A DNA stretch of 7,805 nt from Arthrobacter sp. (GCA_025464925.1 JAODMS010000155.1:1-7805); one strand, 5' to 3'; numbered from the stretch's first letter, positions 1-7,494 are shown. Notes: generated by a model from the sequence alone, not told the origin. A program made the numbers and translations.

Positions 1-40
1 GGATTATTGACCCCCATCACACCACGCTTATTAACAACAC

Positions 41-53
41 AGGAGGACGCTTG
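41..53 (+). promoter_or_regulatory. Ribosome binding site that fixes the secY TTG start
   Basis: AGGAGG at 41-46 lies four bases upstream of TTG at 51. There is no in-frame ATG nearby that would preserve the conserved SecY N-terminus, so the strong Shine-Dalgarno decides the non-ATG start. Bases 1-40 show no coding region or hairpin that I can support; the preceding gene (usually rplO in this cluster) lies outside the window. Confidence 0.8.
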
Positions 54-1361
54 CTTAGCGCATTTGGCCGGGCCTTTCGCACGCCTGATCTGCGACGCAA
101 GTTGTTGTTCACGCTGGCAATCATCACCATCTTCCGCTTGGGTGCTTTCAGTCCCTCGCCCGGTGTGAACTACCAGAAGGTCCAGCAATGCTTGCATAAC
201 GGTCAGACTGCCGGCGGGCTGTACCAGCTCGTCAACCTCTTCAGCGGCGGCGCGTTGCTCCAGGTGTCCATCTTCGCCCTGGGCATCATGCCCTACATCA
301 CGGCCAGCATCATCGTCCAGCTGCTCCGGGTGGTCATTCCCCGGTTCCAGCAGCTGTACGAGGAGGGCGCCTCAGGGCAGTCCAAGCTGACGCAGTACAC
401 CCGCTACCTTACGATCGCCCTTGGCCTGCTGAACGCCACGACGCTGGTGTCGTTGGCCCGTTCCGGCCAGCTGCTGCCGAACTGCCAGCTGCCGATCATC
501 CCCGACACCAGTGTCATCACTACGATCCTGATCATCATCACGTTGACGGCCGGCACCGGCCTCATCATGTGGATGGGCGAGCTCGTGACCGAGAAGGGCG
601 TCGGCAACGGCATGTCCCTGCTCATCTTCACGTCCATTGCGGCCGGGTTCCCCACCTCGCTGGGTGCGATCTGGACGTCACAGGGCCCGGGCACCTTCTT
701 CATGGTCCTGGCCATCGGCCTGCTGACCGTCGCCATGGTGGTCTTCGTGGAGCAGTCCCAGCGCCGGATCCCGGTGCAGTACGCCAAGCGCATGATCGGC
801 CGCCGCACCGTGGGCGGTACCAGCACTTACATCCCTATCAAGGTGAACATGGCCGGCGTCGTGCCCGTCATCTTTGCCTCCTCCATGCTGTACCTTCCGG
901 GCCTGATCTCGCAGTTCAACCAGCCGGCGCCCGGCCAGCCGGTGGCGCCCTGGGTCGAGTGGATCAACAACAACCTGACCCGCGGTGACCACCCCATCTA
1001 CATGGCGCTGTATTTTGCCATGATTGTGTTCTTCACCTACTTCTATGTTGCGATTACCTTCAACCCTGAAGAGGTCTCGGAGAACATGAAGAAGTACGGC
1101 GGCTTTATTCCGGGCATCCGCGCCGGCAAGCCGACCGCGGATTATCTTCAGTACGTACTTTCCCGGATCACCCTGCCCGGCGCCCTCTACCTGGGTTTCG
1201 TGGCACTGATCCCGCTGGTTGCACTGGTCCTGATCAACGCAAACCAGAACTTCCCGTTCGGCGGCACCTCGATCCTGATCATGGTGGGCGTCGGCCTGGA
1301 AACGGTGAAGCAGATTGATGCGCAACTCCAGCAACGTCACTACGAAGGGCTTTTGCGATGA
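51..1361 (+). CDS. secY: Protein translocase subunit SecY
   Basis: SecY is the pore-forming subunit of the SecYEG channel in the cytoplasmic membrane, which passes unfolded proteins outward with SecA or inserts membrane proteins with the ribosome. The 436-residue length matches the family. About ten hydrophobic segments are visible, roughly at residues 18-35, 72-92, 116-138, 153-175, 187-203, 214-234, 265-285, 315-337, 372-392 and 402-418. The plug region is near 60-69 and is followed by the first SecY signature (SIFALGIMPYITAS, 73-86). The cytosolic loop between segments 8 and 9 has the NPEEVSENMKKYGGFIPGIR motif at 338-357, whose Arg357 is the conserved SecA/ribosome-contact arginine. The usual Pro after GIR is Ala here. 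The start is TTG behind AGGAGG. The stop overlaps adk by four bases, implying translational coupling within the spc cluster. Confidence 0.97.
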   Translation: MLSAFGRAFRTPDLRRKLLFTLAIITIFRLGAFSPSPGVNYQKVQQCLHNGQTAGGLYQLVNLFSGGALLQVSIFALGIMPYITASIIVQLLRVVIPRFQQLYEEGASGQSKLTQYTRYLTIALGLLNATTLVSLARSGQLLPNCQLPIIPDTSVITTILIIITLTAGTGLIMWMGELVTEKGVGNGMSLLIFTSIAAGFPTSLGAIWTSQGPGTFFMVLAIGLLTVAMVVFVEQSQRRIPVQYAKRMIGRRTVGGTSTYIPIKVNMAGVVPVIFASSMLYLPGLISQFNQPAPGQPVAPWVEWINNNLTRGDHPIYMALYFAMIVFFTYFYVAITFNPEEVSENMKKYGGFIPGIRAGKPTADYLQYVLSRITLPGALYLGFVALIPLVALVLINANQNFPFGGTSILIMVGVGLETVKQIDAQLQQRHYEGLLR

Positions 1362-1936
1362 CGAGAATGTTGATTATCGGACCTCCCGGCTCCGGCAAGG
1401 GAACACAGGCGGAACGCATCTCGGAGCGCCTCGGCGTCGTCGCGATCTCCACCGGCGACATCTTTCGCGCCAACGTCAAGGGTGAGACGCCGCTGGGCGT
1501 CGAGGCCAAGAAGTACATGGACGCCGGCGATTTCGTTCCGGACAGCGTGACCAACAAGATGGTCCGCGACCGCCTCAGCGAGAATGACGTCGAGAACGGC
1601 TTCCTCCTGGACGGTTACCCCCGTACCGCCGCACAGGTGGATTACCTCGACGACATCCTCGCCGACAGCGACCAGAAGCTCGACGTCGTCCTGCAGCTCA
1701 CCGCCGACGACGAGGAACTCGTCTCGCGCCTGCTGGGCCGGGCCAAGGAAACCGGCCGCAGCGATGACAACGAAGCTGTCATCCGCCACCGGCTGGACCT
1801 GTACCACGACCAGACGGAAGCCGTGGTGAACAAATACGCGGACCGCGGCATCGTGGCCCGGGTCGACGGCATCGGCGGCATCGACGAGGTCACGGACCGC
1901 ATCATGAAGGCCATCAAAGAGGCCCCGGCGGCCTGA
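1358..1936 (+). CDS. adk: Adenylate kinase, short-lid type
   Basis: Adk is a cytosolic enzyme catalysing ATP + AMP = 2 ADP. Visible in the 192 residues are the P-loop GPPGSGKGT (8-16), the AMP-binding STGDIFR (31-37) and the family signature LLDGYPRTAAQ (83-93) with catalytic Arg89. The lid arginines lie at 128, 134, 143 and 145. The lid between about 128 and 140 is only a short loop and lacks the zinc-binding long lid, as in other actinobacterial enzymes. The ATG at 1358 overlaps the secY stop (ATGA), and GAAGGG at 1344-1349 inside secY gives an SD at good spacing. A second ATG at 1367 is possible but would remove the first three residues before the first beta strand. secY-adk is a classical pairing in spc clusters. 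Confidence 0.97.
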   Translation: MTRMLIIGPPGSGKGTQAERISERLGVVAISTGDIFRANVKGETPLGVEAKKYMDAGDFVPDSVTNKMVRDRLSENDVENGFLLDGYPRTAAQVDYLDDILADSDQKLDVVLQLTADDEELVSRLLGRAKETGRSDDNEAVIRHRLDLYHDQTEAVVNKYADRGIVARVDGIGGIDEVTDRIMKAIKEAPAA

Positions 1937-1954
1937 TCCAGGCACCCGACCTTC

Positions 1955-1995
1955 GAGGCCCCTCCCGGACTATCGGGCGGGGCCTCAGCCATTTT
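1955..1995 (+). terminator. Hairpin with short T run between adk and map
   Basis: Arms 1955-1967 and 1974-1986 pair over 13 positions with one mismatch (T1963/C1978), around a six-base loop. TTTT follows at 1992-1995, five bases after the stem. The stem is GC-rich and strong, but the T run is short and displaced. It may therefore be a partial terminator or attenuator that lowers transcription into map, not a full stop. Confidence 0.6.
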
Positions 1996-2044
1996 GACCG
2001 CACGTGCCAGGAGGCAGTGCGGCTCTCCTGAAAGGACGCTGCAG

Positions 2045-2872
2045 ATGGCCTTCGGCCAGCCCCGCATCGAATACACGACCAACGCCCAGATGCGCACCAT
2101 GTACGAGGCCGGGCTTGTCCTCAGCCGTGCCCTCGACGCCGCCGTGGCGGCAGCTGTCCCGGGCAAGACCACCCGGGACCTTGACGCCGTTTTCGCGGCC
2201 GTGCTCAAGGACGCCGGCGCCACGTCCAACTTCCTCGGCTACCACGGCTTTCCGGCCACGATCTGCACCTCGGTCAACGAGGAAGTGGTGCACGGCATCC
2301 CGGGGGACCGTGTCCTGCAGGACGGCGACATTCTTTCGATCGACGGCGGCGCCATCGTGGACGGCTGGCACTCCGATTCGGCCAGGACCGTGATTGTGGG
2401 GACCGCCGATCCCGAGGACCAGCGGCTCTCCGATGTCACCGAAGCGGCGATGTGGCACGGCATCGCCGCCCTCGCCACCGGCAAGTTCGTCGGCGACATC
2501 GGTAACGCGGTGGACGACTATGTCTCCAACGTGCCGGGAAAGCCGCTGGGGATCCTGGAGGACTATGTGGGCCACGGCATCGGTTCGGAGATGCACATGG
2601 CACCGGACGTGCTGAATTACCGCACCAGCCACCGCGGCCCCAAGATCCGCCCGGGACTTTGCCTGGCCATCGAGCCCATGCTGGTACGCGGAAGCATCGA
2701 CACGGCCGTCCTGGCGGACGACTGGACCGTGGTGACGACCGACGGCAAGCGTTCCTGCCAGTGGGAGCACTCCGTGGCGGTCCACGAGAACGGCATCTGG
2801 GTGCTCTCGGCGCCCGACGGCGGCGCGGCGAAGCTGGCCCCGCTCGGCGTCGTGCCCGTTCCGATTCCCTGA
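2045..2872 (+). CDS. map: Type I methionine aminopeptidase
   Basis: This cytosolic metalloenzyme removes the initiator methionine from nascent proteins. The 275-residue product shows the pita-bread fold motifs in order: VVHGIPGD with substrate-contact His83, the metal ligands Asp100 (SIDGG) and Asp111 (HSDSART), His177 (GHGIG), His184, Glu210 (IEPM) and Glu241 (WEHSVAV). The spacings from the second Asp ligand onward equal or nearly equal those of the E. coli enzyme as I recall it. No zinc-finger N-terminal extension is present. I chose ATG 2045, since AAAGGA at 2031-2036 lies eight bases upstream and the protein then begins MAFGQPRIEY. The reading frame stays open to a TTG at 1994, which has no SD and begins within the T run after the adk hairpin. 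Normally map leads into infA; here the next + strand gene is 3.6 kb away. Confidence 0.96.
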   Translation: MAFGQPRIEYTTNAQMRTMYEAGLVLSRALDAAVAAAVPGKTTRDLDAVFAAVLKDAGATSNFLGYHGFPATICTSVNEEVVHGIPGDRVLQDGDILSIDGGAIVDGWHSDSARTVIVGTADPEDQRLSDVTEAAMWHGIAALATGKFVGDIGNAVDDYVSNVPGKPLGILEDYVGHGIGSEMHMAPDVLNYRTSHRGPKIRPGLCLAIEPMLVRGSIDTAVLADDWTVVTTDGKRSCQWEHSVAVHENGIWVLSAPDGGAAKLAPLGVVPVPIP

Positions 2873-2896
2873 CGCTACGCTTCTGCCCCGACGCCC

Positions 2897-2941
2897 AAAA
2901 TCCCTGGCGACACCCGAATTCGGGTGTCGCCAGGGATTTTT
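2897..2941. terminator. Perfect 44-bp palindrome, bidirectional terminator
   Basis: Bases 2897-2940 are a perfect inverted repeat with 22-bp arms centred on GAATTC (2916-2921). The outer bases are AAAA on the left and TTTT on the right, with one more T at 2941. Read on either strand it gives a GC-rich stem ending in a T tract. It lies 24 bases after the map stop and 23 bases beyond the stop of the convergent substrate-binding-protein gene. It therefore most likely terminates both transcripts. Confidence 0.92.
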
Positions 2942-2963
2942 GGACCGCAGGCTAACTGCCGCG

Positions 2964-4310
2964 TCAGCTCTTGAGCTTCGGCTGCACGTCCCTGGTGTAG
3001 ATGCCCTCAAGGGTCGCCTTGAGCTCGGTCATGGTGGCCTTGACGTCGCCCTGCTGGGTAAGGATCTTGGCGGCGGCCTTGGCCATCTCCTGGTCCGCGC
3101 CCGGCAGGAACACGCGGGCGTTGTCCTGGACGCGGGTGACGGCAAGCTGGTCCATGGCCGTCTTGATCTGCGGGGTCTTGGCCAGCACGGAAGCCGTGTC
3201 GGCCGAGGTGCGGGTGGGCATGTACCCGGTGGCCGCGGAGAACTCTGCCGTGTTTTCCGGTTCGGTCATGAACTTCAGGAACGTGGCAGCCGCGAGCTGG
3301 ACCTCCTTGCTGACCCCGCTCGGAATGCCGAGTCCTGCGCCGCCGGTGGGGCATACGCCGCTCTCCACCTTGGGACCGCCCGGGAGGAAGCCGACGCCCA
3401 CATTGAACTTCGCCGACTTCAGCACACCCAGCAGGGAGCCGGTGGAGGAGATCGTGGAGGACGTGATGCCGGCAGCGAAGTCGTCGGCGGCTTCCTTCGA
3501 GGAGACGCCGGCCCACTTTTCCTTGTAGATGGAGTCCTGGGCCCACTGCAGCGCGGCGACCGACTCGGCGGAGTCGCAGTTCATGGTCCACTCATTGGAC
3601 CAGCTGCCGCCCCAGCCCCACAGGTTGTTCTGCAGCGTCCAGCCCGCGTAGCCCGCCAGCGCCGGATAGATGTAGGCGTACTGCGCGCCGGAACTGGCCT
3701 TGAGCTTGGGCGCCCATTCGGCGAATTCCTGCCAGGTCTTGGGCGCGCGGTCCGGCAGCCCGGCAGCCTTGAAGTGGTCCTTGTTGTAGTAGAAGAGCGG
3801 CGTGGACCGGCCGTAGGGGAGGGCCCACTGCTTGTCGGCGTACTTGTAGTCCGCCACGAGCGACTTCTGGAAGTCGTCCACCTTGATGTCCAGCTGCTTG
3901 ATCAGCCCGTCGAGCGGGATGATGTTGCCGTTGGTGTAGTAGCGGAACCACCAGACGTCGGAGAGCACCACGAGGCCCGGCAGGGCCGACTTCGCGGCCT
4001 GGGAGGTCTGGAACTTCTGTGCGATTTCCTCGTAGTTGGCCCCGGCGGTCACCAGGTTCACCTTGATGTCCGGGAACTTGGCGTGGAACTTCTCGATGAT
4101 GGCCTTCTCAACGTCCTGGGACTTGCCCGGGTGGTTGGTCCAGAAATCGATCGATGCCGCCGGCTTGACGCCACCGAAATCAGTATCGGTGGCCCCGGTT
4201 GCCGCCGGAGTGCCGCCCGTCGACGGGCCGCCGCAGGCAGCCAATGCGGCAGCGCCGGCGCTGGCGCCGGTCAGGCCCAGGAAATGCCTGCGGTCAAAAT
4301 TTAGTGCCAT
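2964..4310 (-). CDS. Extracellular carbohydrate-binding lipoprotein, UgpB-like (CUT1 ABC transporter)
   Basis: This is the solute-binding component of an ABC importer, expected to be lipid-anchored outside the membrane. The 448-residue product begins with an n-region carrying twin arginines (DRRHFLGL, 6-13). An Ala-rich h-region follows, then a lipobox LAAC with Cys26. A Gly/Thr/Ala-rich linker runs to about residue 48. The body has family-1 solute-binding features: RSTPLFYYNKDHFKAAGL (168-185), PKTWQEF (190-196), an aromatic-rich WGWGGSW (231-237), and GGAGLGIPSG with a following TGYMPTR (361-367). These are closest in my memory to UgpB-type proteins. ATG 4310 is preceded by GAGGA six bases upstream; an in-frame TTG at 4325 is less likely. 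It is last in its operon, 57 bases after the permease, with no hairpin seen between. The substrate cannot be read from sequence: a sugar, sugar alcohol or glycerophosphate derivative are all possible. Confidence 0.9.
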   Translation of the reverse strand: MALNFDRRHFLGLTGASAGAAALAACGGPSTGGTPAATGATDTDFGGVKPAASIDFWTNHPGKSQDVEKAIIEKFHAKFPDIKVNLVTAGANYEEIAQKFQTSQAAKSALPGLVVLSDVWWFRYYTNGNIIPLDGLIKQLDIKVDDFQKSLVADYKYADKQWALPYGRSTPLFYYNKDHFKAAGLPDRAPKTWQEFAEWAPKLKASSGAQYAYIYPALAGYAGWTLQNNLWGWGGSWSNEWTMNCDSAESVAALQWAQDSIYKEKWAGVSSKEAADDFAAGITSSTISSTGSLLGVLKSAKFNVGVGFLPGGPKVESGVCPTGGAGLGIPSGVSKEVQLAAATFLKFMTEPENTAEFSAATGYMPTRTSADTASVLAKTPQIKTAMDQLAVTRVQDNARVFLPGADQEMAKAAAKILTQQGDVKATMTELKATLEGIYTRDVQPKLKS

Positions 4311-4367
4311 GGTGGATCCTCTCAAAGGTGCTGACTCGATGTTGTTGCTTGGGGGTTCATGGGGCGG

Positions 4368-5303
4368 TCAGCCGGTGACGCTGCCCTGGGTGAGGCCGGC
4401 CACGATGTAGCGCTGCAGGGCCGCGAACACCAGCAGGATGGGCATGATCACGAGCACCGCGCCGGCCATCAGGATGCCCCAGCCGGCGCCGTTGCTTTCC
4501 GAGTTCTGCAACAGGGTCAGGCCGACCGGAAGGGTCATGGTTTCGGGCCGGTCCGTGATGATGAGTGGCCAGATGTAGTCGTTCCACTCGCTCACCACGG
4601 TCACCAGGCCGACCGTCGCGATGGACGGCACGGATACCGGCGCCACAATCTGCCACAGCCGGCGCCAGTGGCCGGCGCCGTCGATCTCGGCGGATTCGAG
4701 GATGGAGGCGGGAAGCGTCCTGAAGTGCTGGCGCAGCAGGAAGGTGCCGAAGGCGGTGCCCAGCCCCGGCAGGATGATGCCCCACAGCGTGTTCTTTCCG
4801 CCCATGCCCGCGATCAGGATGTAGTTGGGCAGGATGGACACCTGCGGCGGCACCATGAGGGCCACGAGGATCAGCACGAAGATCACGTTCTTGTACGGGA
4901 AGCGGACAAAGACGAGGGCATACGCGGTCAGGATGGCCAGGAGCACCTTGATGGTCGCACCCACGGTGGTGACAATCAGGCTGTTCAGGAAGAACCTTCC
5001 GAACGGCACGGTGGTCATGGCCACGTTGTAGTTCTCCGGGTTCAGGCTTTCCGGCAGGATCCTCAGGTCCATCGTGATGATCTCACCGGGCTGTTTGAAG
5101 GAGCTCAGGACCATCCACAGCAGCGGCAGGAAAACCACCAGCGTGGCCAGGATCAGCGGCAGGTAACCGCCGGCGACCGTCTGGACCAGGTTGGCCCGGG
5201 AGAACGGGCCGTTGCGCCGCAAGGGCACCTTCGGGCCGCCGGGCCCGGATGCGGGGCCGGCGCTGGCGGCAGGATCGGGACTGACGGGGGAGAGCGTGCT
5301 CAC
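4368..5303 (-). CDS. Carbohydrate ABC transporter permease, UgpE/MalG-like
   Basis: This is the second membrane subunit of the CUT1 importer. The 311-residue product has a Pro/Ala/Gly-rich cytosolic N-terminus of about 38 residues. Six hydrophobic segments follow, near 46-67, 105-132, 138-160, 172-192, 226-248 and 275-297. The EAA loop that docks the ATPase is at 203-226 (ESAEIDG...VSVP, with invariant Gly209). The ending QRYIVAGLTQGSVTG is typical of the MalG/UgpE branch. The start is GTG at 5303, chosen because it overlaps the upstream permease stop as GTGA, giving tight coupling. This frame stays open far upstream to 6290, but that extension lies antiphase inside the upstream permease gene, so it is not part of the protein. 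No ATPase gene accompanies the pair. Confidence 0.92.
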   Translation of the reverse strand: MSTLSPVSPDPAASAGPASGPGGPKVPLRRNGPFSRANLVQTVAGGYLPLILATLVVFLPLLWMVLSSFKQPGEIITMDLRILPESLNPENYNVAMTTVPFGRFFLNSLIVTTVGATIKVLLAILTAYALVFVRFPYKNVIFVLILVALMVPPQVSILPNYILIAGMGGKNTLWGIILPGLGTAFGTFLLRQHFRTLPASILESAEIDGAGHWRRLWQIVAPVSVPSIATVGLVTVVSEWNDYIWPLIITDRPETMTLPVGLTLLQNSESNGAGWGILMAGAVLVIMPILLVFAALQRYIVAGLTQGSVTG

Positions 5304-6250
5304 GAGTAGTGCACCTTCCGTTCGACGAACCGCAACTGCAGGACGGTGATGACGAGCAGGATCGCGAAGAGCACCACGGAGATGGAGGCCGAGTAGCCGG
5401 CGCGGTTGTAGGCTCCGAAGGCCTGGAGGTAGGCCTCGTAGATCAGCGTGCTGGTGCCGTTGCCCAGGGGGGTCATGATGCGGATCAGGTCGAAGGCCTG
5501 CAGGGAGCTCAGCATGGTGGTGATGAGCAGGAAGAACGTGGTGGGGGACAGCAGCGGCAGGGACATGCTCAGGAAGCGGCGGAATCCGTTGGCGCCGTCC
5601 AGGGAGGCTGCCTCCATGACGTCCTGGGGGAGCGACTGCAGCCCGGCCAGGTACACCACCGCGCAGTAGCCCAGGTTTTTCCACACGTACACGATGATCA
5701 CCATGACCAGCGACAGCTGCGGATCGTTGATCCACTGCGGGCTCTGCTGCCCGATGCCGCGCAGCAGCCAGGAAAGGACTCCGTAGCCGGGATCGAAGAT
5801 GAAGAGCCAGACGAGGCCGACGCCGACGCCGCTGAGCACGTACGGGGCGAAGACCGCGGAGCGGGCAAAGGTGGTGCCTCGGACCTTGGAGTTCAGCGCC
5901 AGGGCAACCAGGAGCCCCAGCAGCATGGAGCCGCCGACGGTGACCAGGGTGAAGACGGCGGTGGTGCCAAGGACCTTGGAGGCGTCGGTGCTCGTGAAGA
6001 ACGTGACGTAGTTGTCCAGGCCCACCACCGTGGCCGAGGCGGAGCCGAGGGTCCAGTCCAGGGTGGAGTAGTAGATGTTGTTGAGGAGCGGCAGGTAGGT
6101 GAACACCGCAATCAACACCAGGTTGGGCAGCGCCAGGGCCAGAAACACGAAGAAGTCCCGGCGGGTCCTGCCGGACCAGCGGGCGCGGCGCGGCGGTGCC
6201 GGAACGGCTTCGCCAGCGGCAGGCGCCCTGTCGGTCAGTTGTCTTGTCAT
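5300..6250 (-). CDS. Carbohydrate ABC transporter permease, UgpA/MalF-like
   Basis: This is the first gene of the uptake operon and one of its two channel subunits. The 316-residue product has a basic, Pro-rich cytosolic N-terminus (PPRRARWSGRTRRD, 19-32). Hydrophobic segments follow near 33-53, 98-119, 130-152, 178-203, 232-252 and 288-306. The EAA loop is at 213-235 (EAASLDGA...LPLLSP). The C-terminus LQLRFVERKVHYS resembles the end of UgpA. The ATG at 6250 has GGAG about eight bases upstream. The stop overlaps the next permease (GTGA). Transcription is divergent from the S58 hydrolase across a 256-bp gap that probably holds this operon's promoter and operator. Confidence 0.92.
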   Translation of the reverse strand: MTRQLTDRAPAAGEAVPAPPRRARWSGRTRRDFFVFLALALPNLVLIAVFTYLPLLNNIYYSTLDWTLGSASATVVGLDNYVTFFTSTDASKVLGTTAVFTLVTVGGSMLLGLLVALALNSKVRGTTFARSAVFAPYVLSGVGVGLVWLFIFDPGYGVLSWLLRGIGQQSPQWINDPQLSLVMVIIVYVWKNLGYCAVVYLAGLQSLPQDVMEAASLDGANGFRRFLSMSLPLLSPTTFFLLITTMLSSLQAFDLIRIMTPLGNGTSTLIYEAYLQAFGAYNRAGYSASISVVLFAILLVITVLQLRFVERKVHYS

Positions 6251-6506
6251 TCGGTCTCCGACGGATCCGGGCTTGCCGGAGGCAGGCCAATGGGCGGGGG
6301 TTAGCTCACTTCACCACATGGTAGGTGGGAAGAAACCCGCACAAGTCCTCGTCAGAGCACTGTTAGTCCAGGCTTCCTTGCCCGTTAATGCTGTGTTGCA
6401 TGCAGTATTACATAAGGTTTGTTTTTCCGGCCGAAGTTGCCTCCGCGGGTCGCGGGCGGAGAAGTGAACTATCGCTTCGTACTGGATGCGCTGGCCAGGG
6501 GGCACA
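6251..6506. promoter_or_regulatory. Divergent intergenic region between the ABC operon and the S58 hydrolase
   Basis: This 256-bp gap separates the two divergent starts and should contain promoters for both. The middle (about 6380-6425) is distinctly AT-richer than its surroundings and includes a tandem 12-bp repeat. For the - strand, TG-T-AATACT (6412-6404) could be an extended -10, but I find no good -35. For the + strand I find only poor matches, such as TTGCCT at 6437-6442 without a convincing -10. No gene, tRNA or IS end is evident. Confidence 0.5.
6390..6413. repeat. Tandem 12-bp imperfect repeat, candidate operator
   Basis: Two adjacent units, GCTGTGTTGCAT (6390-6401) and GCAGTATTACAT (6402-6413), agree at 9 of 12 positions (consensus GCWGTRTTRCAT). 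Each unit with the preceding AT forms an ATG-N8-CAT dyad. The pair sits in the AT-rich centre of the divergent region and overlaps the possible - strand extended -10. The position suits a transcription-factor site, but the regulator family is unknown and no regulator gene lies nearby. Confidence 0.4.
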
Positions 6507-7445
6507 ATGGGTGCCATGGGAGCGATCACCGATGTCGCCGGTATCCGGGTGGGGCAGGTCCAGAAGTCCGGCGGCGGATGGCTCAGCGGCGTCACCGTGG
6601 TGCTGCCTCCACCGGGCACCGTAGCCTCCGTCGACGTCCGCGGGGGCGGGCCGGGAACCCACGAAACGGACGCCCTGGATCCCACCACCTTGTCCTCCAC
6701 CGTGGACGCCGTGGTGCTCACCGGCGGCAGCGCGTACGGCCTGGTGTCTGCACACGGGGCGCAGCGCTGGTGCGAGGAGCATGGCCGGGGCCTTGGTGTT
6801 TCCGGCGGCGTGGTGCCCATTGTTCCGGCCGCCGCCATCTTCGACCTTGGCCGCGGCGGGAACTTCTCGGCCCGTCCGGACGCAGACATGGGCTATGCGG
6901 CGACTGCTGCCGCCGCCGCCCAGCAGGACGGGCACGACGTCGCACGCGGCAACGTGGGAGCAGGCACCGGAGCGGCGATCGGCCGGGGCCAGTTCAAAGG
7001 GGGAGTGGGCAGCGCCTCCACGACTTTGGACAACGGGGTAGTGGTCGGGGCCATCGCTGTAGTCAATGCGCTGGGCCTGCCCTTCGGTACATCGCTGCGG
7101 CCGGCGGAAGCCGCAGAGGGACCACAGCTGAACACCACTCTCGTCGTCGTCGCCACGAACGCGGTGCTGGACAAGGCGGAGTGCAAGCGGACGGCGTCGG
7201 CGGCCCATGCCGGACTCGCCCGGGCGCTGAACCCCAGCCACACCCTGGCGGACGGGGACACGGTTTTCTGCCTGGCCACGGGTGCCGTGGCGCTTGACCG
7301 CAGCACGGATCCCGCCCGGCAGCAGAGTCTCATTGCCCTGCAGAGCGCGGCGGCCGACGTCGTGCGCCTGGCCATCCTGGACGGGATCGCCAGCGCCGAG
7401 ACGGTCAGCACGCCGGCGGGCCGCTTCGGTGCATACAGAGCCTGA
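6507..7445 (+). CDS. DmpA/NylC-type N-terminal-nucleophile hydrolase (peptidase family S58)
   Basis: The 312-residue product belongs to the self-cleaving S58 family, which includes aminopeptidase DmpA, beta-aminopeptidases and the nylon-oligomer hydrolase NylC. Family landmarks in order are: [10 protein letters not shown] at the N-terminus (8-17), [11 protein letters not shown] (69-79), GNVGAGTGA (148-156) and Lys164 in GQFKGGVGS. Then come Asn187 in VVNALG, the Asn209-Thr210 junction in [11 protein letters not shown], and Asp249/Asp251 in ADGDTVF. By family knowledge the precursor cuts itself before the nucleophile, giving an alpha chain of about 209 residues and a beta chain of about 103 starting with Thr210. 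No signal peptide is seen, so it is probably cytosolic. ATG 6507 was chosen because AGGGGG (6497-6502) lies just upstream; ATGs at 6486 and 6516 are possible. Natural substrate is unknown: beta-peptides, D-amino acid peptides or small amides are candidates. Confidence 0.88.
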   Translation: MGAMGAITDVAGIRVGQVQKSGGGWLSGVTVVLPPPGTVASVDVRGGGPGTHETDALDPTTLSSTVDAVVLTGGSAYGLVSAHGAQRWCEEHGRGLGVSGGVVPIVPAAAIFDLGRGGNFSARPDADMGYAATAAAAAQQDGHDVARGNVGAGTGAAIGRGQFKGGVGSASTTLDNGVVVGAIAVVNALGLPFGTSLRPAEAAEGPQLNTTLVVVATNAVLDKAECKRTASAAHAGLARALNPSHTLADGDTVFCLATGAVALDRSTDPARQQSLIALQSAAADVVRLAILDGIASAETVSTPAGRFGAYRA

Positions 7446-7465
7446 GTGCGTTACGATTACTGGAT

Positions 7466-7494
7466 TTAACATTGGCGCCGGAATGGCGTAATGT
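7466..7494 (+). promoter_or_regulatory. Sigma70-type promoter of infA
   Basis: TTAACA (7466-7471, five of six to the -35 consensus) is followed after exactly 17 bases by TAATGT (7489-7494, a TAnnnT -10). Transcription would begin near 7501, leaving a leader of about 120 bases before infA. It lies just after the hydrolase stop at 7445. Its presence fits the separation of infA from the rest of the spc cluster. Confidence 0.65.

Noticed and set aside
2940..4304. A 454-codon + strand open frame opposite the binding protein
   Set aside because: It is the complement of a well-supported lipoprotein gene, has no SD, runs through the terminator flank, and its product resembles no family.
4368..6290. 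A 640-codon open frame on the - strand suggesting a fused permease
   Set aside because: Only the part from GTG 5303 encodes permease sequence. The upstream portion is Arg/Pro/His-rich low-quality sequence lying antiphase to the real UgpA-like gene, a usual artefact of high-GC DNA.
6437..6471. Promoter for the hydrolase from TTGCCT with GAACTA or AACTAT
   Set aside because: The spacing to any TAnnnT-like hexamer is wrong, so it was not listed as a separate feature.
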